DNA of 64,000 nt, taken from contig JAPEHQ010000011.1 of assembly GCA_027405735.1 (NCBI GenBank), forward strand, positions 124,001-188,000, in the 5' to 3' direction. Shown in pieces: positions 1-12,306 of the stretch; within the stretch, counting starts at the first letter, position 1; the number at the start of each line of letters is the position of its first letter. This DNA is from Mucor racemosus (lineage: Eukaryota; Mucoromycota; Mucoromycetes; Mucorales; Mucoraceae). The translations under genes were made by a program, and so were the position numbers. The notes beneath the pieces are model-generated. The model searched no databases and had not been told where the DNA came from. It saw only the letters and a list, made by a program, of their open reading frames with translations.

Positions 1-501
1 AAAGGAAATCAAGAATAAGGACAAAAGGAGGATTTTTTCTACATCCTTAAGTAATCGTAAATTTCCCTCTTGGTAGACTGAGGGTAAACAGCCAAAGGGA
101 AACGGTCTGATTAAGCCCTCAGTTTGATACATTTTAGTCTTTTTGTGTATAAATATATATATATCCAAAAATACCTGTGGATGTAATGTATAATATATCA
201 TTGCTCCATCAAAAATGCACGTATAATCAAGCGCGATGGTGTAGGTAAAAGCTGAAAATCTGGCGCTCTTTTTAGTATTACACACGAGATAACCATAAAT
301 TATCAAGTTGATATGAAGACGAAAGACCCAAAATCAAGATCTGCGATTATATACATTTTGAAAGATTACTACACTCAAGGATCCAACAAGACAAAAAACG
401 ATGGTATAATGTATAATGATTTAATGATATATAAGTAAGTATTGAAAAAATAAAATACAAAGCATTTTTCAAAGGGGGTTTTTCAACAAGTGAGCCAGGT
501 T
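1..501. other. Intergenic, no gene seen
   Basis: AT-rich sequence downstream of the zinc-finger gene that ends at 502 on the minus strand. It will contain that gene's 3' UTR. I see no ORF, RNA gene or repeat shared with the rest of the window. Confidence 0.5.
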
Positions 502-2649
502 CTATGATAACGATGCTTTAGGAATGTCATCAATTGTCTGGGGATTACTATCTACTGCTTCCAGATTATCAATTACTGCCCCAATATCGCCAAGTACTGC
601 CTCAAGATTATCAATATCTGATTTAGAGCTATCAGTTATTGCTTCAGGATTATTATTTACTTGTTCAGTATCATCATCAGCATAAACAGGTTGCGGTAGA
701 TTGGAAGTCAGTCTATGGACATTTGTTAAATGTTTCTTGAAGGATGCACCTTTTTGATATTGCTTTTTGCAGATCGAGCAATAAAGATCAGGTCGGTCAA
801 CAAAAGTATTATCAGCTTTTCTTTTTTTGTATTCCAAATCGTGCACAACCTTCAAATGTAGTTTGAAACTTGAAGAATCCTCATAAGTCCTTCCACATTT
901 TGCGCAATCAAAATTAGGGCTTTCAACGTCAATGAGTGCATTTGGATCAGGAAGTCTTTGGTCGTCATGCGTACGCTTAAATTTGTGAACAGTTCTTGAA
1001 TGGTACAGCAATTTTCGTTCTGTTTTAAAGTCTTTTTTGCAATGAGCACAATAAAATTCAGGTATTTCGATTTCTGACGTTTTCTTTACTGCTGGTTTCT
1101 TTGGAGCTATAATTTTGTCCAATTTCATATGGTGTATGTTTCTGCAATGTGTACGATATTTCTCTTTTGTCTCTTTAGTTTTACCGCATGTACGACAAAA
1201 AAAGTCGGGGTCATCAGGATCAGGAAGGAAATTGGGATCATGGTTTCCTTTTCCAGTGTTTAATGCCACATTATGCGTAGATAAAAGATGATCGCGATAT
1301 CCGGCTTTACTGGGAAATGTCATGGAACAAGGCTTGCATTGACAAATAAGCGGGATCCTGTCTGGAAAGTGAGCTGAATGCACCTTCATTATATGTCTGG
1401 TAAAACTATCTTTTGTTGCCAATTTTTTATCACAGGGACGACAGTAATAATTTGGATCATTCTCATCAGGTGGTTGCTGATTTAAAGGATCATCCATCTT
1501 ATCATGAATAAGCCTTACATGTCTTTTGTAATACCATTCGCTTTGAAATTTTTTTCTGCAAATAATACAAAAAGGTTTCGTGCGGCCAACAAATTTCCTT
1601 AAATGTAGTGAAAGGCAATGTTCCCAAAAGGTAGTTTTATCTGGAGAATAAACATTACAAATTTTGCAATGAAAATTAGGGTCTTCCAGATCCGGGTATC
1701 CCTTTACAGGAATTTCCAAATGGTGAATAACCTCGCAATGACAATAAAACCTATGTTTTGAAGAAAATGAACGGTCGCAATAGTTGCAGTAAAAGTTTGG
1801 ATCAAAGAAGTTGGGAACTAAAGCAGGATCATCTATCTCTATTTTACGTACTTTGCGTACTCTCTTCATTTTGTGATAATTTGCTAAATGCTGGACATAT
1901 CGTTTTCTGGTATCATATGATTTTTTGCATAAAAAACAAAAATAGTTGGAATCGTTGATGTCAAGAGCATTTTTTTTCATCTTCATACGATCCACTGTGA
2001 GGTTTTTCCACAATCGATTTGATTCATCAATTATTAAATGAATCGTTTTTAGATGCTTTTGAAACAATGCATATGTTGGATATTTAGTTTCACAGACTCG
2101 GCAGTAGAGGTTTGGATCACGAATGTCAGGTTCAAGTTCAATATGTTTGTAGGTTCTGCTGATGTATGTATAATGATGAACTGTTTTTTGGTGATCTAGT
2201 ATTGATTTCAAAGTTGTCCTCAATTCTGTACATAACCGACACTTGTAAAAATATTCGCGACCATTTAGTTCATAACGATCAGCTACCGATGGGATCAGAT
2301 GCTTATCTTTTGCAAACATTTATAATCATTTTATACCTGACGCGCTCTCAATTTGGATTTGACGTGCATTGGTACCTTCAAACTTATCGTCTTCATGTTT
2401 TACATCTACTGTGCCGTCGTGCATTTTTATATCATCATTAGTTTCCTCAGATTTCACTATTTCTTCGTTGAAATTGATGATGTTTAATAGAGCTTTATGC
2501 TCTGGTGTATCGAAATTTGTAGAATCTTCTTCAAAAGGTTCTTCTTTAATTATGCGATCTTCGTGTATTGCATCAAAGGAGATATCTATGTCTTCCTTTA
2601 CTTTTGGGATACTGTCCGCAGCTTCTTGCTCTAGCTTTTTTAATCGCAT
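502..2649 (-). CDS. C2H2 zinc-finger protein, 12 fingers (paralogue 1)
   Basis: Predicted nucleic-acid-binding, probably nuclear, protein. Exon 2 (2306..502) carries twelve C2H2 units, nearly all C-x2-C-x12-H-x4-H, from 'YKCRLC' to 'LYCSICKK'. They are spaced by long acidic linkers ending in D-P-N-[FY]-[YFH]-C rather than the TGEKP linker of classical polydactyl proteins. Exon 1 (2649..2376, ATG at 2649) encodes an acidic N-terminus with no domain I recognise. I place the intron at 2375..2307 (donor GTACCA, acceptor GCAAAAG, phase 1). The downstream GTATAA donor at 2336 would give an implausible 30-nt intron. The same intron position and phase occur in the paralogues at 46.3 and 49.4 kb. Predicted length is about 692 residues. 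The C-terminus is Asp/Ile/Ser-rich. DNA target and function are unknown. Confidence 0.82.
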
Positions 2650-4184
2650 TTTTCCTTTGCTCAGGTAGTATAACTAAAGCAAACAAACAAATCAAAAAAG
2701 ATGAAACGTGTTTTTTTTCTTCTTTTAAAGTTTTCCCATAAGCCACCTATCGCGAGGTATGCGATTACAAAAATATATTTGCTTAGGAATCAGTAATAGT
2801 GTTAATCTTATAAAAGCAAAATAGCTAACAATTTACTAGTTGTACGCAACGTATTTGTACTATCTGATGGTGATAGATATCAATTGTAATGGAGATCTTA
2901 TTTGTGAAAATGGATAATAAATGTTTCATATATTGGATCTTTGAAGAATTAACTCTGGAATAAGGCCGATTCAAAGTGAAAGTACACTTTGCAGTTATTC
3001 AATTAATATTCAAGTAAATTTTTGCGTCTCTGTTTCGTAGTTGGCTTGAAGAAATATCAACGCTGCCATTGATAAAACGATAAAATCAAGATGATGAAAA
3101 TATTCTAACTCAGCTGCTTTTGACAAACATTTGAGATCTTTTTTTGATATTTGAAGGATTTATTAAAGCACTAATAATACTAAAAAATTAGTAAATCTTT
3201 TGATTCAACATTTTATAACATCATTTATATATTTTAGTATTTTTTGTTTTGAATTTATCAAATGAAAAACTGCCACACTCCGACTTTTAAAAGTTGCAAT
3301 TCTATAATTTTTACAGATTGTGATTTTCCTGAAACATCTGAATCTCAAGTAGTAATTTATAGCACTTGCAGATCTATCAAAATAACCTGAACCCCACTAC
3401 CTTCAAGTCTAAACGACGTAAATTTTTAAAAGATAGTTATAATACCAAGTTACAGGAAAAGCACTCTAAATTACTTGCTTGCTGCCGACCAGAACTAACG
3501 GTAGATCGCACTCTATGACTTCCAATGCCTACGATGGCGATTAGGTTGGCTTCCTCTAGGTAAACCACAGCCCTGCCCTTTCCATCCTTTTGAGGTGTTC
3601 AACGAAAGACATAGCATCCAATGTCTACAGATGCATAATCGTTTGTTTTTATCCCAAACAATTGAGGACTCTCTTTCTTTCCTGCTGAATAAATGACCAC
3701 AGAAGACAAAGAGGATCCCAAAGCTCTCAATTGCCGCCTGGCTCATCCGTTGGCCTGCTATCTGTTCAATGCTCCTCGAGATGGACTATACTTGGTCCAT
3801 AACCAAACCCTGGTATATAATCTTTTCGTTCAATAGCTCTCCTCCACAGTTTATAAATTCTAATTTCTGATGTCTTTATTATCACCATCTTATAATTTTA
3901 TACTTTAACATTTTCCCAATTATCTCAATTGGGGTTTTCATTCTTTTATCTCTTTTTGATCTGACTAGAGCAATACAGCTTATTATTTGTTTTAAAGTTA
4001 CTATAAATAAATTACATATTTAACTGTAGTAGTTTATAGGAGTACAACAGCATAGCATGAAAACTTGTTGCACTTCCAAGCAGTCCACCACTGTTGATGT
4101 TTGAATTGAATTTAAAAATTTTCCACCCATAAAAATATATCAAACTCTTCTCTTTTTTCTTCTAGCGTATTAACATCACACATT
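2650..4184. other. Intergenic between zinc-finger gene and CSTF2
   Basis: 1.5 kb holding the divergent promoters of the flanking genes. The stretch around 3480-3790 is visibly richer in G+C than its surroundings and has broken reading frames on both strands (for example minus strand 3746..3513). This resembles a decayed transposon or gene fragment, but I cannot name the family. Nothing else is recognisable. Confidence 0.35.
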
Positions 4185-5411
4185 ATGAACCAAGCTTCAA
4201 GAGGCTCACGCGTAGTATTTGGTAATTTAAAACATTCAAACGACAATGCAGACGCTAATGTAGATTATAGTCGGTAATATTCCTTTCGAACTTTCAGAAG
4301 AACAACTTATCGAAGTATTCAAAGAGGTTGGGCCTGTTGCATCATTCCGGTATGTATACGATGAAATGAATTCTTGATATGAGATTAACATTGCTTTGTA
4401 GTCTTTTGTTTGATCGTGATACAGGTAGACCCAAAGGTTATGGATTTTGTGAATTTCTTGGTATAAAAAGATAAACTACGAATGTGTGAATGAGTTGGAT
4501 ATTTATTTGTATTATGTGTTTTTAAAATAGATGCCGAAACTGCAGCAAGTGCAGTAAGAAATTTGAACGATTATGAAATTGGAGGACGTCAATTAAGAGT
4601 TGATTATGCTGCTATGGATGATAACCAAAGTAGACCAAGTCATCAAGGTGGTGGCAATCAAAACCAAAATAGACATCATAACGCTCCTCCACCACCAATG
4701 CCTTTACCCCCTCAACAACAACAGCATCAACAACAGTTACCACCACATAATATGCCAATGCAAGCACCACCACCACCACAACAGCAGCAACCACCTCAAC
4801 TACCACCTCAGCAGCAAATGCCTCCTGCTAATATGTCTTCAGTAGATGAAATTTCCAAAGTGCTTGCATCTATGAACTCTCAAGATTTATTTACATTGAT
4901 GAGTCAAATGAAACAGATGTCATTTGAAAGAGCAGATTTTACCAGAGAGTTTTTAACATCTAATCCTCAGGTAGCATATGCGTTATTTCAAGCTATGGTT
5001 ATGATGAATATTGTGGATCCTAATATAATTACTCGTATGATGACGGCTGCTATTGTACCTCCTGTTGCTCAACCACAACCTATTGTTGCGCCTATTGCAG
5101 TTGCACCTCCTCCTCCTGTATTACAACAACCTCAACCTATGATGGGTAATTCAGTTCCTATTCTTAGTCAACAACAACAACCAGAAGATGAAACAGAACA
5201 ACAAAAGGCATTATTAATGAAAGTTTTACAACTCACAGATGATCAAATTAATGCACTTCCACCTCAAACAAGAGATCAAATTAGAACATTGGTAAGATAT
5301 TTTATATATACATATACATATATATATATATGTATGATACTCTTTTTTTTGTTTTTTGTTTTACTGATATTTATATAAATGTAGAAAAATCAATTGACAA
5401 TGCAACAATAA
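4185..5411 (+). CDS. CSTF2: Cleavage stimulation factor subunit 2 (CstF-64 / Rna15 homologue)
   Basis: RNA-binding subunit of the cleavage factor that recognises the downstream U/GU-rich element during mRNA 3'-end formation; nuclear. Five exons: 4185..4221, 4271..4349, 4402..4460, 4531..5291, 5385..5411, giving 320 residues with every junction in frame. The N-terminal RRM has RNP2 'VFVGNI' (about residues 11-16) and RNP1 'KGYGFCEF' (about 50-57). A P/Q/M-rich linker follows, then the CstF-77/symplekin-binding hinge ('[17 protein letters not shown]...'). The C-terminal helical domain ('[18 protein letters not shown]') is the Pcf11-contacting module. Only this N- and C-terminal architecture is diagnostic, and it matches metazoan CSTF2 and fission-yeast Ctf1. 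The human protein is longer because of repeats missing here. The stop lies 8 nt from the stop of the convergent TMEM208 gene, and an AATAAA hexamer (5407..5412) overlaps the UAA stop. Confidence 0.95.
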
Positions 5412-5419
5412 AAAAGCAT

Positions 5420-6136
5420 TTATCTTGAATATTTAACTTGTTGCCCACCCTTATTTGCTCTCTTTTCAAGTTTAGCTTGTCTTTTGGACTTGGTTTCGCC
5501 TGGTTGTTCAGTTGATTCACCTTTTCCTTTACCAAAATAAGATAATGCCATAGGAACTAATTTATAAGCAGCATAACCAGGAATCTATAAATTGAAAAAA
5601 TAATTAGAAAAAAAAAAAACGTTAAAAATCTCTAAAATATACATTACAACTAAATAAACCATCCAAAATTTGTTTGAAATGAAAGCAGTGGTGATGTGAA
5701 CAAACCAAGTGACATAAATAATGTCAAACATGTAGCTATTTGAATGTGAATAACAATAATACATCGATTGTATAAAACAACTTACGCTGTCAATCCTTCA
5801 GAATTGAGATCATCTCCACTATGGATTAAATTGCCATCTGCAGCATAAGATGGAGTACCTGATGAAACCAAAATGCGATAAAACAAAAAGGTTAAACCAC
5901 CAGTAGCAATGTACAAAAAGAATTGAGAGAAAGTGAATGAATTCCAATGATATACAACGCGCCATAAAAAGTAAACTGCATTCACAATCAAGAAACCATT
6001 TGTAAGGTTTTTGATTGTTTGCTTATTTGTTAAGGCAATCTTTTTACTTGAAGCATTAGCCTGTAATGTGAGTTAGTTTGTCTGTCTGTCTGTCGTTTTT
6101 TTTTTTTTTTTTTTTTTTTTTTTCTATTTTTACCAT
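5420..6136 (-). CDS. SND2: TMEM208 / SND2 ER membrane protein
   Basis: Small ER membrane protein of the SRP-independent (SND) targeting route, which helps insert proteins with internal or C-terminal membrane anchors. Four coding exons: 6136..6134, 6060..5786, 5735..5648, 5584..5420, giving 176 residues, close to the ~173 of human TMEM208. The first coding exon is only the ATG, followed at once by a GTAAAA donor; exon 2 continues 'ANASSKKIALTNKQT', the typical family N-terminus. Hydrophobic segments are seen around 'FLIVNAVYFLWRVVY', 'FFLYIATGGLTFLFYRIL' and the 'IIYVTWFVHI'/'MVYLVIPGYAAYKLV' pair, with a basic C-terminal tail. Intron 1 holds a ~23-nt T homopolymer (6100-6123). The 3' UTR must run into the last exon of convergent CSTF2. 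Confidence 0.93.
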
Positions 6137-6326
6137 GTTTATTTAATTGTATAAATGTGTAATAAAAACGTGTAACATGAATCAATGAGAAACTGGGCTT
6201 ATAAACTAACTGTAGTAAAGCATATTCCACAGTCAAAGAATAAGCAGAAAAGCGAGTACAGACGTTTCTTTTTCTTCTCCTCTTTTCTATACCTGTATAC
6301 CCTTTCTCCGCTTCATCAGACAGAAA

Positions 6327-9300
6327 ATGTCTTTATTAGACAAAATATCAGGTTTAGCTCAAAAAGCAAAAGAAAATGTAGTTTCAAAGACATTTATTTC
6401 AAAGGATAAAAGACTTGAACATTCACTTTCAGAGCATATTAAAGTAAATGATATTTATTTTGAAAAGGTAATTTCTATTTTTTAAGGGGTCAAGTTTTAG
6501 GTTTTAGGGTTTAATCAAACATTCATAGGTGTCTACTTATGGCTTACCTTCTACTATCAATGTCATTGCGTATGATTGTATCGCTGGTTTATTAGCAGTT
6601 GGTAAGTTGCTATGGTAACTAAATGTAAATCAGACGTTAATTTCATATCCTATCAGCCGGCGACTCAACTAATGGTTATATCAAAGTATTCGGTAAAGGT
6701 ATATCAACTACCATCAAGTTACCTAAACCTGTTGGTATCAAACATTTACAATTTAAAACTGGTTTCCCCATCTTGGTTATTATTGATAAATCTAATACTA
6801 TCATCACAATCGATTTAAGAACTAAGAATATTCGCCACGTTTTACCAGCACCCGAGATTATCACCAGCCAAACTTATTGTACCGGAACAGATTGGTTATT
6901 TATTGGTTATGCTAATGGTTTTGTCGATGTATTTGATATTATGCAGGGTACAATGACACCTTATCAAATTCCAGATTTATTAGAGAATCAAGAAATTGTA
7001 GACCCTGAAGAAATTCCTCAACAGCATATCGTCGTTGATCTTCAGATGCATCCAACAGAATTGAATACCTTACTGATCGGTTATGAAGCTATCGTATTTG
7101 TTTGGAACATCAGAGAAAGTAACATTAGACGTTCATTTAGTTTACGCAAATTGGATAAATCAAACACTTACAGAGACTCAAATTTGACCTGCTTTGCATG
7201 GAGTCCAAATGGAAGTCGATTCATTGCTGGTTATGATGATGGGTATACTCATTTGTGGGATATTAAGAACGAACAAAAACCAATAAATTCTCGTAAAATA
7301 TCAGAAGCCTTTGCTTTGAGTGGTGAAGAAGCAGTGGCATCAGAGCCTATTTATCAAATCGCTTGGTACGCTAATACTGCTGCTCATAGATCTTATGTTG
7401 TGGTCGCTGGTGGTTCAAATGCACTGGATATTCAAGGGCTTAATGTGTTGGAATTTAGTTTGGATAGTGATTCCAGAGAGCCCAAGAAGCAAACTATTAT
7501 GCCGTTACCTACTGACCTATCACATTTCCTCATTATGAGCACTGATCCATACTATTTGGGCATGCATAATCCACTTGGTATTGCAGTAGTTGGTGTTGAT
7601 CATTGCTTACGAGTATTTAGTTTAGAACATGGATTCCCTCTCTTTAAGTTACCTCCTGCTCTTGAATTTCTTGGTCCCAATATCCTCAATGCTTGTCATA
7701 TTCCTCAGCTACCTACAGCCGCATTCAAAAAGTTGGCTAGCATGACAACAAGCGATAGACAAACTCGTTATTTACCCATTACAGGTGGTGTAGCAGGACC
7801 TGAACATGTATATCATATTGACGCAAATGATTTACTTGTAACTATTCATCAAGGAGAAGTTGTCAAGTTTTGGGATGCTTCTTATACTGCTCTTAGACCT
7901 CTTTCTCATTTAACCATTAATTGTCTTGATGATTTAGTGAATCAAGAAGCCTTTTTATGTTGCCTCGATGTCAATAAGACTAATGGTACTTTTACTGTTG
8001 GATTTAGTGATGGTTCAATTTTGATTTATGAGTATCAACCTGACGCGCAAATTCCAACTGATGTTGATCCTCGGTTGAAAAAAAGAAATGAGGAATTTAT
8101 CAATAGCTGCGATGATACTTTAAAGGAGATATCAGATCTTTTGGAGGACATGGGAAGTGTATCAGATACACAAGAGGAGCAAGAGCACAATGCTGCAGCA
8201 AGTACAAATCCATTTTTGACTGAACAGAATGCTGCTAATCACTCAACTGAGGCTACACCAAATCCTTTCCTTAGTCCTTCTCCTACTCATCAGCAACAGC
8301 AACAGCCTCAAAAATCGCAAGAAATACCCTCAGAGACTTCTACTCCTCAACTTCCTCCTCGCAATGCTTCCAAGCCTTCCTCAATCTTCCATACTCTTAA
8401 TAAATCTGGCGAGAAAGCTGGATTTTATGCACTTGTTAGAGTATCTTTAGGTTCTTTACCTATAACGAGTGTCGTTAGTTTGGGTGAATCCGTGTAAGCT
8501 CTAGTGTGATCATGTTTGATTGATTAAAACTAATATCTCTCTGTAGTGTTGCTGCTGCTTCCGATGATGGTACAGTCAATGTTATCGATATTCATAGACA
8601 ATTAATTTTATTTTCATGCAATATTGCTCGTGAGTGTTGATCATATCAGCTAAATGAGTATATCATTTAATAACCCTTATCACAATAGAAATTGATTTCC
8701 AAAACACTGTGATTGTACCTGCCGTTCAACCGAAATCCGACGTTGCAACTGAACTAGAAGAAGCAGATCCTTCCAGAACTGAACAACAAAAGAAGCCTTC
8801 ATCAATTTCGTCTATTCACTTTTTCAATACCTATTCACCTTCCAAAGGTATAGCTGACATTGCTTTTATTTTTATGATTATTATTAAAAGATTTATATTT
8901 ATGTAGTGATGGTAATTTCTACCCAACTTTATGTGGGTTTAAGTAATGGCCATATATATCAATTTAATCTATCGACACTTGATAAAGTTACACCAGAAAC
9001 TTTAAATGAATATCTCTCTATGCGCATTATTCCATCTGGTCCACTTTCAGATATGCACATTATCGATTTGAAAGGTGCCTCACAATCCGCATCAACTCAA
9101 TATTTCGAGGAAGAGCAACAACAACAACAACAACAGCAGCAGCAACAAAAGCTTTCAAGACAGCCTAGTCAACATTCTTCAAATCACTCTGACGACGAAG
9201 CATCTCCTAAACCCTCAAGTATCATCAGCAACAGTAGTAGTGTTGCTACTGCCAACACCTCTTCTTCCAACAATAACAATGTACCATCAAAACGTATGGC

Positions 9301-10224
9301 AGCTATTGGTAAAGGTGAATACCGTCAACAGGCACACCCTCATCTCAACATTTGTATATCTACCAACAGTGTTCAAGTCTTTTTATCTGGATTCAATGTC
9401 AAATTGTTTGCTCGTGAGTTCCCTACCTCTACTGCAAAGATTATTCGAGGTCAAGTGGTGAAAACACATCAAGGCGTTTGTCTTGTTTTGTTGATAGATA
9501 ATGGCAAGCTTGCATTTTATTCGCTTCCTACTTTGGAGTTGATGTTGGAAATGGGATTGCCTAATCAATGTTTGTTGGATAGATTACAAGAAGCTTCGAT
9601 TAGTGAAGATGGTCGAGTTGTATTTTGGTCTGGAAAGTATGAAATGGAGCAATTTTCATTCATACCAAAGCCTGATTTGTAAGTTTACTGTTACTATGTT
9701 TAGAGAGGGATTACTGAATTTTTGGTGATATAGATCGTTTGGAGAATCTGTTATTTTGTTTGATTCGCAAAGAGCAATGCCTTCTCATCCTTCACTTGTT
9801 ACTCAACAACAACAACAAAAGACAAAAAAGACATGGCTTGATACAGTAGCTGGTGCTTTCCAAAAGGAGCCATTGAGTTTACAAGATTTGGATCTACTCA
9901 GTAAGCAGTATAAGCGTAAATATATGATGGATTATATACTTAATTTGCTTTTTAATAGTGGGACGAGTACCAATGGAAGATCCCAATGAAATAAGACGAC
10001 AAAAGATGGATGCATATAAAGCAAAAATGGAAAAAGAAGCCAGCGGCAGTACAGGACCTGGAGGCGTGTTCTCTCAACTTGGCGATAAGATGAATGAACG
10101 TGGTGAAAGATTAAATCAATTAGATCAGAAATTCCAAGATATGAATGCTGCCTCTGGTGATTTTTTGAAGGCTGTAAAGGAGTATAATGATCGTCAAGCT
10201 CGTAAAAAGTGGTGGGAGTTTTAA
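6327..10224 (+). CDS. Lgl/tomosyn/Sro7 family WD40 exocytosis regulator
   Basis: Homologue of the Sro7/Sro77-tomosyn-Lgl proteins, which bind Sec9/SNAP-25-type t-SNAREs and act with Rab/Sec4 and exocyst in polarised exocytosis. Eight exons: 6327..6467, 6529..6601, 6657..8493, 8547..8629, 8689..8847, 8907..9678, 9734..9900, 9959..10224, giving 1165 residues with all phases consistent. The N-terminal half contains WD-type repeats ('AGDSTNGYIKVFG', 'FAWSPNGSRFIAGYDDGYTHLWD', 'GSILIYEY'), then a loop with an NPF motif, the second propeller, and a poly-Q insertion near 9110-9150. The C-terminus ('MNERGERLNQLDQKFQDMN' to a final 'KKWWEF') resembles an R-SNARE motif with Arg at the zero layer and no membrane anchor, as in tomosyns. 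Yeast Sro7 is ~1033 aa. The start is the first ATG after a short leader and 'MSLLDKISGLAQKAKENV' fits the family. Confidence 0.9.
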
Positions 10225-10719
10225 GGAATGATATTTGTTGTTGTATATACCATATATAATTAATTTTTTAGAGTAATAAAACCGTTGTTGAATGTATGTA
10301 GTGAAATGCAGATCTATATAAAATACAGCAAATTTTAGTTTATATAAGTGCATTATATACCAACATTCACAGTGATAAATGTAGCTTTATATAGCCCAGA
10401 AATATTCAAATTATCCTTTTTATTTACCTAAATGTAATGAATCAAGTTATCAATATACTAACTTATTGTAGTAACGCTCATCTCAAATGTTCCTATAAAT
10501 ACTACAAGGAAATCATTCCATAATTCCTTGCGGAATTACCTGTCTTTCTTCTTCTTTACATCCTTATTTATTTTCTTTAATAAATATCTAATTTATAAAT
10601 AAGAATACCAATCTTCCTTCAACTAATCTTCACCGATCTCTAATACTAAAAATTATTTTATTAGCATATCATTTTGACCATAATATTTGACCAAGATCAC
10701 AGATCATTACATTTCCAAT
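10225..10719. other. Intergenic 3' flank of the Sro7/tomosyn gene
   Basis: AT-rich. It includes AATAAA at ~10274-10280, a plausible poly(A) signal for the upstream gene. No ORF or RNA gene is recognised. Confidence 0.5.
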
Positions 10720-12105
10720 GGTTTTCAGATAGTTTTCGAATATTTTCGCCTTATATCAAGGCGAATTACGTCAAATATTCAAAGACGATGTACCTTTCCT
10801 CTATGGACAATTGATATTTGTCCGAAAATAAAAGAGTTAATACTAGAATATAGACGCACTGGCCTAATATTAACCTACATTGATCTAAAATCGATTGTGA
10901 AAATTAAGCAATTAAATTGATGTTATAATTTTCTGTATTTAAACGATAGATCCAACTGAAAACTATCCTATTTTTTTTGTTTCAGTGAAAAATATTCATT
11001 TTTCCTCGAGATAATCAAAATGATAGTTCGCATTGCAGCTTAAGGTATAATAACTGAGTTTCAAAATCAATTTGCCAAAACGAGCAAAAAATGATCAAAA
11101 AAAAACAAAATCATTTTATAGCTCGTGAACAGCAAAGTAAGTTAATCTAGTGTATTAAATGTTTTTTACGCAGTTTTAGATTTTGTATCTATTTAAATAA
11201 AATACAGACAAATGTTTCACATTAAATGTTACGTAAAATGCAACTGAAATTTTGGAGGTTTTTTGAAGAAATATATCAGTTTTTATAGACATATTTCAAA
11301 TATAATTAACGGAGATGATGTACAGCAAAAATATATACCGATTGAGCCATTGGTGAACTTTTTAGCTACAGTTTTCGTGGAGAAAATAAGATTTTTATCA
11401 ATTTTTTTTCAAATCCAGAATTTGGGATAAGGGTATTCAAGGGGAAAATTGAAGTTGGAAGCGAAAGTGTTCCTTTGTACACATTTCTGAAGATATCTCC
11501 ACGAAAAATCAATATTTTGAAAAAAAACTAAGTTGGGTCCGAGAGAGCTCAACGAGCGTGATGGCATGAATGTAAAAAAAATGCAGCTCAATTTAACGAA
11601 TATTTTGAAATCTACTACAAAAATGTCAAAAAAAAATGAAAAAAATAAAAGTGCTCAAAAAAATTTTAAACCGAAATATGTTATAGAGTATTTTAAAACA
11701 ACTAAATTTTATTATTAAAAAGTGTTACTATAGCTTAATTTTTGGTAGTGATATGGAGCCTCAAAGTTTTGAATTTTAGTCATGATGATATAGGTGTCAG
11801 AATCTGAAACATTAGCATTAGAAAAGTTATAACAACTGCAAAAAAATAGGATATTTCTGGATATTTGTTTTTGAATTAAATTTGAACATCTCAGGTACAT
11901 TGGCATATAATTTTTTCTTGGTATTATTTAGTGAAAAAAAAGTAGAACAAGGATGAAAAGTGAGACCCAGCTTTTAAGGAAAAAGCAGTAAATTTTACCT
12001 GCTTTCGAGCCTTTCGTGAGTTACAAAATATTTTTAAGAACAGATATCATAACGCGACTAATTTATATCTATTTAGCAATGTCTAAGGCATATCCCAAAA
12101 ATATA
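10720..12105 (+). repeat. Dispersed repeat family 1, copy A
   Basis: First of five copies of a >1.2 kb AT-rich repeat (others at 17.9-19.1 kb +, 30.1-31.3 kb -, 41.2-42.5 kb -, 57.3-59.0 kb +). The core 10937..11960 is nearly identical to copy B, while the flanks are more diverged. Recognisable internal landmarks are 'AAACGATAGATCCAACTGAA' near 10937 and 'ATCTCCACGAAAAATCAATA' near 11494. A short Lys/Asn-rich frame (11533..11718) recurs in all copies. The segment 10760..10850 also matches copy D in a frame containing 'TLWTIDICP'-like residues. No TIR, LTR or target duplication was found, so the class is unknown. It could be a non-autonomous element or a fragment of a longer one. Confidence 0.8.
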
Positions 12106-12262
12106 TAATAGTAGGGTTCTCAGTGATACTACTGTCCTCAGTCCTCAGTATTGATATCAATTCTGACCACAACAGGTTGTAAAATACAGTAGCTTGTTTT
12201 CTAAATTTTGAGGTAAAGTTGATATAATGCTAAGGTGGTCCTTTTTGCAGTAAATGACGATG

Positions 12263-12306
12263 TTATTTACTAAAATAAAAAAATAAAAAAATAAAAAAAT
12301 AAAAGC
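12263..12306. repeat. Short tandem repeat (AAATAAA)n
   Basis: Perfect-looking run of AAAATAA units, about 7 nt period, in an otherwise unremarkable AT-rich stretch that continues to 12770 without any gene I can support. Confidence 0.7.

Noticed and set aside
2307..2336. A 30-nt intron in zinc-finger paralogue 1 (donor GTATAA)
   Set aside because: In phase, but far shorter than any other intron here. The GTACCA donor at 2375 gives 69 nt at the same phase, in line with the 62- and 57-nt introns of the paralogues.
3513..3746. 77-codon minus-strand ORF
   Set aside because: No recognisable homology, broken continuation in other frames. Treated as part of a decayed fragment.
4600..4845. ORFs overlapping CSTF2 in other frames and strand (also 4612-4806)
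   Set aside because: Shadows of the low-complexity P/Q linker. The CSTF2 frame is supported by the RRM, hinge and C-terminal domains.
11409..11906. Small ORFs inside repeat family 1 (and identical ones at 18450-18947)
   Set aside because: Identity reflects the repeat. The frames are short, on both strands and interrupted in other copies, so they are not called as genes.
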